Below, piece by piece: positions 48,301-60,300 of a stretch of 64,000 nt of DNA (position 1 is the first letter of the stretch; every line of letters starts with the position of its first letter). Source of the DNA: Lumbricus rubellus (taxonomy: Eukaryota > Annelida > Clitellata > Crassiclitellata > Lumbricidae); NCBI GenBank assembly GCA_945859605.1, contig OX243824.1:18766267-18830266 (forward strand). The letters run 5' to 3'. The position numbers and the translations under genes were made by a program. The notes beneath the pieces are model-generated. The model worked only from the letters and a program-made list of their open reading frames with translations, did no database searches and was not told the DNA's origin.

Positions 48301-51300
48301 CTGAAAACGAAGACGATGATGTTGCTCAGTTATTCATAGACTCTATCGAAGAAAATGTAAAACGAATATACAACGAGTTCAAATTCCCAAAGAAAATGAT
48401 ATTTGGAAAGAAAGAGCAGGAGCTCTTCGACTCGGCTACTGTTTGCCATATATGCGAAGGAGAATTTATAGACGGCGAAAAACGAGTAAGAGATCACTGT
48501 CATTTGACTGGAAAATTCCGGGGTGCCGCTCATAATGATTGCAATTTGAAATATAGAGTTCCCAAGTTCTTCCCTGTCGTATTTCACAATTTGACCGGTT
48601 ATGACAGCCATTTATTTATCAAGAAATTACGGGGTGAACACGGCGAGAAAATCAAATGCATTCCCTGCAACGAAGAAAAGTATATCTCATTCAGCAGAGA
48701 GGTCGTCGTCGATAGATTTGTAGACAAAGATGGGAAAGAGCAAGAAGTCAAGCGCGAATTACGTTTCATCGATAGTTTTAGATTCATGCCCTCGAGTCTC
48801 GACGCGTTATCGAAAAATCTTCAGAAAGATCAGTGCAGGAATTTAGGGAAATTTTTTGAGGGTGAGAAGCTGGATCTTTTACTCAGAAAAGGCGTTTACC
48901 CGTATGATTACGTCGACGGTGTTGAAAGATTAAACGAAACCGAATTGCCGCCGAAACATGCCTTCTATTCAAAACTAAACGATTCGGGCATCAGCGAAAA
49001 AGATTACGAGCACGCGAAAACGGTATGGAATAAATTTGGTTGTAAGACGCTACGCCAATATCACGACTTGTACAATTTATCGGATGTTCTATTATTAGCG
49101 GATGTCTTTGAAAACTTTAGAGACGTCTGTATGAAGAACTACAACCTAGATCCTGCGTGGTATTATACTTCGCCGGGACTTGCTTGGGATGCGGCGTTGA
49201 AGTCGACTGGCGTAGAGTTGGAGTTGTTGAGCGACTACGATATGTTACTGATGATCAAGCAAGGAATACTAGGAGGCGTCAGCACGATTTCGCATCGATA
49301 CGCGAAAGCGAACAACGAGTACATTGGGGAAGCTTTCAATCCCACCCAGCATTCAGTATTCATCCCATACTTGGACGCGAACAACTTGTACGGATGGGCG
49401 ATGAGCAAACCGTTACCAACTCATGGGTTTGAATGGATGAACGATGACGAATTGAATGATTGGAGAAACATTACCGAACGAGATGGCGTGGGATGTGTGT
49501 TAGAAGTCGACTTAGAATATCCAAAGGAATTGCACGACCTGCATAATGATTATCCGCTAGCTCCAGAGAGTGTAAAACCTGCGGGATCGGATGTAGCGAA
49601 ACTCATTCCAAACTTGAACGATAAAAAGAAGTACGTCGTTCATTACGAAAATTTAAAATTGTACGAAAGGCTCGGATTGAAAATCGTAAAAATACATCGG
49701 GGAATAAAATTCGTGGAAAGTGCCTGGCTGAAAAAGTATATCGATCTGAATACCAACCTGAGAACGAAAGCTACGAACGATTTTGAGAAGGACTTTTTCA
49801 AGCTGATGAACAATAGCGTTTTCGGAAAAACAATGGAAGCTATCGAGAATCGAGTTGACATACGATTGGTGAGTGATGCGAAGGAAGCTATCAAGCTAGT
49901 CGCAAAAATTAATTACGACAGACGAACGATTTTCGATGAAAACCTCATTGCCGTTCACATGAAAAAGACCAAGTTGTTTTACAACAAGCCGATATATCTA
50001 GGGATGTGTATATTAGACGCCAGTAAGACGCTCATGTATGATTTTCATTATAATTACATCAAGGCCAAGTACGGAGATAGGGCCAAGCTATTATTCACCG
50101 ATACTGATTCTTTGGCGTATGAAATTAAAACGGAAGACTTCTACAAAGATATTTCCCCCGACGTCCAAAGTATGTTCGATACTTCAGACTATCCGAGAGA
50201 TCATCCGTCAGGTATAGAATCTGGCGTTAATAAAAAAGTGGTTGGTATGTTCAAAGACGAAGCCGCGGGAAAGCAAATCGAAGAATTTGTCGGACTGAGG
50301 TCGAAGTTGTACTCTTACAAGATGGCGGGCGAAGACTACAAGAAATGTAAAGGCGTGAAAAAGAACGTCGTCAAGAAATCAATCACTCACGCAGATTACA
50401 AAGACTGCGTGTTTACGAAAAGACAACAGTCGAGAGCGATGAACGTCATTCGATCCTATCGCCATGAAATTTACACCGAAGAAGTAAATAAAATAGCTCT
50501 GTCTGCCGACGACGACAAAAGAGTAATAATGGACGACGGGATTCATACTCTTGCATATGGGCACTATTCTCTTGATGTAAAATGAGTCATGCAACTGTAA
50601 AAAATATAAATGTCGAAGTCGTAGTCCTCCCGAATAGTCCGTTGACGAATTTTGAACTACTAGATGCCGTGAAAAAGCTCAATATCCCTAATTTCGGGGG
50701 AGTATTCTTACGAGACGAGCTGCCGAAGAAACCTAGACGGACTGAATGCGGGATATTGAATCTAGACGATTCTAATGGAACCGGCTCGCACTGGGTCGCT
50801 TTTTTGAAAAACGACAAGGATAAAATATATTTCGACAGCTATGGCCTGTCCCCTCCTACAGAACTGGTAAAGTATTTACAGAGTCCCGTGTACTACAATA
50901 GCGAACGTATTCAGCCCGACAACGAAGTGTTTTGCGGTCATTTATGCCTGTACGTCTTGAAAAAAACATGTAAAGATGGAGTGAGTTTTCAGGAAGTTAT
51001 AAACAGCCTGCATTAAAATTATATTCAGATGTAAAAAATGCCTGTTGATAAATTTGGACATACAGATTCAGGATCTACGCAGAGAGTAATTGCCGGAGGA
51101 GTTACTGAAAGTCAAGTAAATAGTACTTTTCTAAGGCTAGATGGAGCAAACCCAGCGACCGGCGATCTAAATATGAGTGGTCATACTATTAGAGGTCTGC
51201 CTACAACGAATACAGCGAATACAGCGAATACGGCGAATACTCCGGAAGCGGGGATAGACGAGGCTGTGAGTCGGGGTCAAGTAATAGATTTACTGCGGAA

Positions 51301-54300
51301 TCACGACGACGTCCCGACCGACAATAATCATTTGACGAATAAGAAATACGTCGATGAACAACTTACTTCGAAAGTGGCGACGGTAGTAGGACCCGCGGTT
51401 AGCGCTTACAGTTCAACTCAGCAGGCTATACTCGCTAGGACTCACACTGCAGTTACTTTTGACGTAATAAGATGCGGTACCGCAAAACACGGTATTGAAC
51501 AGGGTATCGGAACGACTTCTTTCTTCCCCAGTAAAGCCGGGTACTATATCGTTTCGGCGTACATAGAATTTTGCAACAATAGTAATACCGCGTATGGCAC
51601 CGTCCACCTGTATAAAAATGGGGCGTCGTACATGCAAATTGCGGGCGGAGGGAGCACGAAAGGTTCGCAAAACCATTCAATCGGTAGTAACATAGTTTTT
51701 CTAGACGAGTTCGATTACCTCGGCATACACGCTTTTTCATCCATCGCTACGAACATTTTGTGTAGGGACTTTTCGGCGGTATTCTTACGGCCCTAATTAA
51801 TAAAAATTATTATATTCAAAATGCCTGTTGATAAATTTGGTCATACAGATTCGGGATCTACGCAAAGAGTAATTGCTGGAGGTGTTACTTTTAGTCAAGT
51901 AAATAGTACTTTTCTAAGGCTAGATGGTGACAACAACATTACGGGAGATATAGATATGCGCGGTCATCATCTCGTTGGTCTGCCGACTGATTACCCTTTT
52001 GCGGGTAACGATGATGATGCTATTAGTTTAGCTCAGGCTACTGCCCTAGTCGTTGATAAAACAGCGGATATCGCTTCTAGAGATTACGTTTCGGGTATGA
52101 GGGTATCCCCGGGCAATCTAGTGAGAAATACGACGAGCGGTATTAGATATAGGTTCGAAGGAACGGCTGGAGCTATAACAGCGGCACCAGCATTATCCTC
52201 GAATTGGAGACCTACAACCGGACCGGCTATTTGCGCGGTAAAAGAGTCGGCAACATCGGGTGCGCCCGCAAGCTTGACTGGCGGATTCTCAGGCGACGAT
52301 GTACAGCACGACCAATTAACGACCATCGTTATAAATACGGATTCGGCGTATACGGCGGCTGAAGGGGTGATAACTATTCCTCGTACGGGTGTATATCGAC
52401 TTAGCGGATTCGCGAATTTCATGATCGGAAATGTGCGGAGTGATGAAGTGGTAAAAAAAATAGTCAGGGTTGCGTATTTCAAATCCGAGCTACATAATAA
52501 CGAACTTATTGGATACATGGCGGGTGGACAAACAGTCGACAGCAGAGTATCGCTTGTATTACCAACCGCCGCCATGTCTTTAGTCGCTGGCGATCGGCTC
52601 GGTATGAGGGTATATTCCGCCGAATTCGACAATCCGAAGGTTACCTCCCTTCTTATTGTGGCTGGATGTGGATTGCAGGTCGAGTTTCTATACTAAGTCC
52701 GTATTTTTCCGTTGATACCTATCGTCTGAGAACACACGATAGGTATCTACAAGTCTCAAAGTCTCATTATTCAGAACTGTCGGGCATCTCATCTTCATCA
52801 CCCATTCTATCGCACACCGTAATCTCGTATCTTTTTCTCAATACTCTTCCATTATAAGCTTTCAGCGTGGCCATACTGATTTTCAACGCCATGCACGTCT
52901 TGTACAACGATGGGTAGATGATGGCTTCGTTAGTGTCTTTGTCTAGGATTTCAACGCGTATAGGATTATTTCTAATAGTTTTCAAATATTCGTACTTGGG
53001 TAATACTTGTCTTTTTTCCTTCGTCGGTTCGGGCAATTCCGATTCCGGTAAAATACCCTTCTCAACGAGTATTCTCAACATTTCGGGTTTGTTCATATAT
53101 GCAGACTTTATTCTGTGTTCCTTCATTAGCGATTTCAGCTGCGAGAGTTTCATGTTCTTTTTTAATAATAGAAAAAGATTTTCTTCAATATACCACACTC
53201 ATTTTCTGACCATCCGATTGAAACCTCAGTAACTTGTCTGAAATCACCATTGCGTACGCTTCCGTATTAGCTGGCGCCGCCGTATTAAACGTGCCTTTGA
53301 TCTGGATATCGACCACCGATGACTTCAGACGCTCGGATTGCTTGCTCACGTCAAACACCATAATCGGAAACAGATCTTTGAAGTCCGAGGGTGTGATATT
53401 GCATTGCGTCGTTAGTTCGTCCATTCCATAGTATTTTTCACTGAACGCGGCTGCTGCTCGGTACACCCGCGAGAATTGTTGATTCGGAAATGATAGATTA
53501 TAGTCGACAACTGGGTATCGGTCCTGGTTCATCATCACGAACATGTTCTTCAGATCGCAATGATTGAAAACGGATGGATTGTGTTCTTGATCGCCGCTTT
53601 TGTCGGTTTGAAAACCCAAGATGATGTACCTAGGCTTCTCAGGTAATGTCTTGACGCTAAGTCTCCAGCTAAAATTAGTCGACTGTGCGACTGAGGTGGT
53701 ATCGCATTGACGGGCTCTGTACGCAACTGGCAGCGACGCTTTCGATTCGATCGTTTTGTACAATTGCATCTTCTCCATATCCGCGGGAATAACGTGCGGC
53801 ATGAACCACGAGATTTTATCCAGCCTAACTTTTCCTGCACCCGCGGCGGCGAGTCTAAAAATTGCGTCATCATCGGCTTTACGAACCAGAGTTAGCGTAT
53901 GTTTCACACCAAAAACAACCTTGTCGTAATCATCGCAAAATCCGAAAATATGCTTCAATGGAACAACAAAGCTAAAAGTACCTTTGGCATTTGGTTTTTG
54001 AATTATATACGACTGTCTCACGGCGAAACCTTGATTATTCACGATAGCAGCCGTCGCTCCGCTGTCCTTGTACCACAACTGATTCAGACCTTGTGCTAGT
54101 TGAAAATCATTCGGGTATTTGAGTAATCCGAGCATCGTCGTTGCTTGACCTGGGTGAAATAACGATTCAATTTCCTGATTCGACAGGGAATACGAAATTT
54201 GACTGAAAAGATGCATGAGCCCATTATTCGTAAGAGTTGCTTCATCGGCATTAACGTAGAAGGTGTTGTCCGCCTTCGTCAATCTACCCTCGAACAACAG

Positions 54301-57300
54301 GTAAGATTCCGCCGGATGACAAAATAAATCTTGAAGTTCGATGTTTATTCTAATCTCCCCGGAGGTGTTTAGATTTGCCCCCGATATCGGCTCATACTCA
54401 TACCATTCGTAGCGTTCGACGCTTTCATCGCTCAATGGTTGTTCGGTAAATCTTAGAATATCGGATGATTGCATTTTTACTATTCCGCGATAATATTTTT
54501 TTACGCGACCTTCATTCCGGCGCCGTTTAGCGAGCGTACTAAATCTTGTATTGATATGGCACCGTTCTTCTTCAGGCCGTCCCCCATCATCAGATTATTG
54601 ATATTTGGGATTTTTGGGATATTCGGACTCGACCCATCGCTACCTACGCTACTCAGCCGATCTAAAATTTGTCTAGTTTCTTGCGTAATTTTCTTAGGAG
54701 TAGGAGTAGGTGCAGGAGTCGTAAACAGTTTGGCCACTGCTTTGTCCACTAATCGTTTGCCAGCGTCGATTGCGGTTGTTTTCCCAACATCGATCGCCTT
54801 TTCCCCAATTTCTTTCGCCACGTCTTTACTCGCGTTGAGAGCGGTCGTTGCTAATTGTTTGGCGGCGTTCGACGTTACTAGTCGTTTGAAAAATCCCGAA
54901 ATTGTATCGAATATTCCAGATCCTCCGATTACGTATTGTTTCCTATACCTCCTTCTATTAATGACCTGCATTTTTTCTGCATTTTACAATGCCATCATTA
55001 TATTTTTGTAAGCATCTTTACTCAGCACTTCCTGCCTCAATAACGCGTCGCACATCGCCACGATCTCGTTTCTCACGCCGGTATTGCCTGCTTTGAAGCT
55101 TTGAAATCGTAGTTCTAGCTGTTTCGCTAACACGTTTGGATCTTCGGAAATAACGATTACACCGACGCCTTTGCCCACCGCATTACGAACCCTCTTTTCC
55201 CATATCGGTTTGATAATTTCCCGATATTTGGCGCTCGCAGATGCTTTGGGTTTGTTAGGATTTTTTGGCTGTCTGATCGCATCCGTCGCGAGTAGAATCT
55301 CGGCGTAATCGTCTCTATCATTATTATCGTATATCGACATGTTCGGTTGTTTCATCGTCAACAACTCCCAAAGCCCCGGTGTTCCGCTATACGTCTTATT
55401 TCCAACCGTCACATCGTCTCAGTGAATAAAAATCGGAGTGTCGCCGATGTAGAATTGTCCATTTTTTGATCGTATTCCGAACGTCGTGTCTACGATTTTT
55501 CTATCGGAGGCGTATTGATGAAGGTACTTGGTTGCCACATCTCCTAATTCTAAAGTTCTAATATCCTCGGTTGGGTCGTCGCTATACGCTTCTATCGAGG
55601 GATACTGAGGAAATTGAACCTTCAACGAAGCGGGTAGCGTTTGTAGCGCGTTTGTAGTAGCTACCGAGTTTTCTTTGATGGCGGATAGTAGGACATTCTG
55701 CTCTTTAGAAATTGCTGATTGCGAATCGACGATAGGCTTGTACAGCTTGGTTAATTCTTGTTGCAGCCCCGAATCCCCCAATCTCTCCGATAAAAAGTTT
55801 TGTTGAATATTCTTCTTGGATTTCAGAAACTCTTCGACTATGAAATTTCTTTTCGCCGGGTCATCTATCTTTAGAAACGACATTTTTTAATAAAAATTCA
55901 ATGTTTTTCGACGTGTTTTACAGCGTGTTTTTCGACGTGTTTTTCGACATGTTTTTCGACATGTGTAAAAACGCAAGTTAGACGTATTTTCAGACATAGC
56001 GACATAGGTCTACATAGGTCTACAAAACTCTACACTAGGTTTACATGATTTCATACATGTTCGCGTTAGTCGTCTTTCGAGCAGATTCGGTATTTTTCTC
56101 AAACATGCTTTGAAAGGACTGTCTGACTTCTTCTCTTCCCCGATCGATGAGTGATTGTTTCATTTCCTCGTCCATCGCGTCTATCACAACTTTCGACTTA
56201 CTTTTAATTTCTTCTTTCATGCCATTGAATTTTTCAATCTCGCTTAGAATCAGGGAATATTCCTCATCTGAAATGTTGTCGTCCACGAGGGCTTTTGAAA
56301 TATGGTCGCTGATCGTGTTGAGCTTCGCGTCAGCTAGCGTTTTGATCTTTTCGTGCTTCTCCGCCTTCAGGGCGAGCTTTTTACAGATTCGGCTGCCAAT
56401 TATACTCAATAGCCCCGCACCTAGCGCTGTCCCTTCCATAGCAATGGCGATGGGGGTCGCAATTATGGTGGCTAGTACGCCGATTCCCGAAATTCCGAGC
56501 CCCATCGTGACCACCATGAGGAAGTTGTCTACTACGCCGATTACGCTCACACTTCTATGGTACTTTTTACTCAACGTTGCTCTTTTGTCTCGTTCTTGCT
56601 CGATCTCCTTTTTGATTTCGCTAATCTTCTGAAGTCGATACGTTTGTGCGGACCCTGCGGCTATTTGTATTTCACCTTCTGGCGCAGAGGGTGTTATATT
56701 TGTTAGGTTTGGATAGAGTTTGATGCCTTCGTATTCCATTCGTTTATTTATTAGCAATATATATTTTTTTACCGCAGATAATTTACACAGCATAGCGAAT
56801 CTCCTTCGTTTATCGTTACTGCTGAATCGGAGTTGTTTTGAATGGAAACTATGATATCATCAACCACATCTTCTGAAATCACTCCGTCTAGTAGGCTGCA
56901 TCGTCGTTCTTTGATACTCTGTCTGAGGGAAACGAGGCAAAGACCCGCCGCCATTTCTACACCGAGTCCAAGCCTTAGCGTATTTGCCGCCTTTGGTTGT
57001 ATCGTAATATCATTTTGCGCAAAAATCTCCCATCGCAGACCGCCTAGTTGCCTTACTGGGACGCGAGTAACACCGCTCGTAATCTTCCAAAAGACTGAAA
57101 CGGGCTGCGTTCTAACCTCTACCGGTCTAGTTGGTTTAGTTCCAAATTTGTGTATTGGTCTCGACATTTTATAATAGAATAGATTATAATATCATGCCAA
57201 GAATCGGAATGTTTCGAAACGGAGAATTAGGACCCAACAAAAGTCCTTCGCCAACACTCGCATAGCCCGTCCCTGTTTTCATGTACAACCCGGTTGCCGT

Positions 57301-60300
57301 TATTGAGCTACCTTTTTGCCACGGGGACATGTACAAACCAGATCCGGCCGCTCTTATTTTGCACGCTATGTCGCCTTTCTTGACATACATTACACCCGAA
57401 CCGCTGATTTTATCCACAATCTTAGTAGTTGCCGCGGAGCCTAGACCGCTCAAGGCCCCCATCGCTAGACTTGGTAGCGCATTAGACAGAAGGAACCGTC
57501 CCGCTGTCGCTAGAAACGGAAGTATAGCGCCTATGAATCCGCCTTCGACTTTCTTGTTGTTCTCCAATTGCGTTTTACTCATTTTAATAATCATGCCAGT
57601 TCCTTTTTGGTAGGCCGCTGCCATTTTATTGATTTGCGCCTGGGTGAGAGCTAAAACGTGCTCACCATTAAAATCATCGTGTGATAGTTTGATACTCACG
57701 CCGGTTCCCGCGCCAAGTGATCTTTTAATGTTGTCTTGTTGCGCTTCTGGAATATTAACTTTTACTTTCAGGTAACGATTCATTTTATTAATAAATTACA
57801 AAAAAACTTTCAAACTTCCCTGATGTGAAATCGAATCGCCAATTCCTCGCCTCGAAGATTTAGTAGGTTCCCATGTTGGTCTGTGAGCCTCGTTTCCATC
57901 GTTGAAATTGTAGACAGCAAAATCGGGAGATATATTAAATTATGCGGCACTTCGATAATCTTGTAACCCGGACCTACGTTTGGGAAAAAAGAATATATCA
58001 CGTTTTCCGATGTTCCGTTAGTGTACGAAGACCCGATAATGTCGCTGGTCACTCTCAGGCTGCTTACACTCATTATATTTACCAAGTCCTCCGATTCATT
58101 GTATCCGCCCGAATAGATCCATCTGCTGAAACCTAGAACCCTTCCTATCGAATTCTTTGGCGTAAAGTCAACCCTATAATCTGCTTCTATATTCACCACA
58201 GACCTCAGAGTATTGGTGTTTGGCGCTATTGAGATACAGTAATTTCCATTTACTCCGTCGAAATGTCCATTCCCGTTCATGACTCTCTGTATATATTCGT
58301 TGATATCCGTTATTTCTTAGCAACCCTCTGGAACTGCAATGTTTACCCAATCTGTGCCGGAATTCGGCGAATACCTGAAGCCGTTGTTTGTCGCATCGAT
58401 ATTAGGAAAAGAATAGTACGTCTCGAGGGCAACTAAGGCCATTTCATATTTCTTATTCTTCTCCAGTTCGAGTAGTGGATTAAACTTCGTTCTGATTCGC
58501 GTGCTCTTTTCGCTGAGAAAAATGGAAAATGATGTTTTTGGTTCCGTGTTGCAGGCCGTCTTTTCCGTGTTTTCCGATATCTGTTTGAGAAGCGATGATT
58601 CCATTTTTACTATACAATACAATTTTACAATGGCGGATCTTCGATTATATAAAATTCGTCGAGTCCGCATCGGTATTTACCATTGTACTTGTCGCTAGTC
58701 AGGTCTAAAACCACGAATCCATGAGGTTGTTCCCATACTGTTTTGCATAGTTTTCTAAATTCATCTTTCGACATGTCTGTACTCACATGATCGTTGTAAA
58801 TATGATTACAATTTTTCAGGTCTTGTTTGAACAGGCAAATAAAGTTTGCATTTTCTCTGATTGTTTGGCGCGGTAGTTTGAAATAATTCTGGGCGAGGTA
58901 AAAACAATCTACATTACTATGCCTCCCCCGATTGTAATACGTTTCACATTTGTTTTGTTTTTCCAATTGAAGATCATCGAATATCATCAGGTTCTTCTTT
59001 TCGACGCTCAAATCTCTCGGGTCTGGTACATCTTCGGCGCTCTCAAAGAACTTGGCAATTATATCGGATTTAGCTTCTACGTTTTTTGCTATTTCTTCCA
59101 TAACGAGGTCCGGCGACGCATTTCGGCCCACGATTTCATCTCGGTGCTCAAACAACCAAACGATCGCTTCTTTCGGCAATTTTTCTTCGTATGCTTTTTT
59201 AATAATGCGATATTCCGGTTGAAACAGAGAAGTACCGAATACCTGCAAGTTATTATAATCCAACCAGTCTGGCCTGAGTAAAAGATTGAGAAGAAGCGTT
59301 GTTTTTCCACACGCCGATTTCCCAACTATCAAACCACGTATGCTTTTGGGTAACAACGGATTATTGAATCTTTTCGAGAGCGCTGTGCCCCAACTCATAT
59401 CTCTAATCTCCATTTTAAAAATATATATTATTAAAAAACGAAATGTATTGCGTAAAATGTAAAGAACAGACCGAGACGAGAGATGTGCAGAACGCCGTGG
59501 CTAATAATGGGAGATCGATGCTCAGAGGTGTTTGCGTCGTATGCGGAAAAACAAAAACTCAATTCGTGAAGGCGCCCGCTGTTGCGCAAGGTGGGGATCT
59601 AGTTAGTTCGCTGAACGCTGCCACTAGCAACATTAAATTACCTTGGGCTAAATTTCCGGGCGAATTACATTTGCCAGGCCATCAGTTTACTGGCCCTGGT
59701 ACTAGACTAGATTTGCGTCTGAATCCCAACGAAACCCCCAAAGATTGGAGCAAACCTATAAACAGGGTAGATAGCGCGGCATATATTCACGACCTGGCAT
59801 ACAATCAACACACTGATACGGCTTCTAGGAATGTCGCTGATAGAGCAATGATAAACCAGCTGAATAATATACCTAATCCAAGCGTGCGGGAACGAATAGA
59901 GAGGGCGATAGTCAAACCTATTTTGTCCGCTAAAACGAGTCTCGGGCTAGGTTTAAAAAAAGCCTAGAATTACAGCAGGACCTGAAATGGACTAATCAAT
60001 TAGCGAATGAATTACACAAACCAGTAGTGAGAAATTTTAGGACGAGGCGGGTCTATGTTGGCGGGATTGACCAGATTTGGGCGGCAGATCTAATCGACAT
60101 GCAAGCCTTCGCTAGAGATAATGATGGTGTGAAATATCTATTGACCGTCATAGATGTGTTTTCGAAATACGGATGGATCGTTCCATTACATGACAAGAGT
60201 GGGAAGTCTACAGCTGATGGGTTCGTGAAGATACTCAGAGGTGGTCGACAGCCGGTCAAAGTTTGGTGCGACAAAGGGAAAGAATTTTATAATAAAAATG

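Noticed and set aside
52084..52632. 182-codon minus-strand frame opposite fibre-like gene B
   Set aside because: Antisense shadow of a gene with clear homology to its neighbour.
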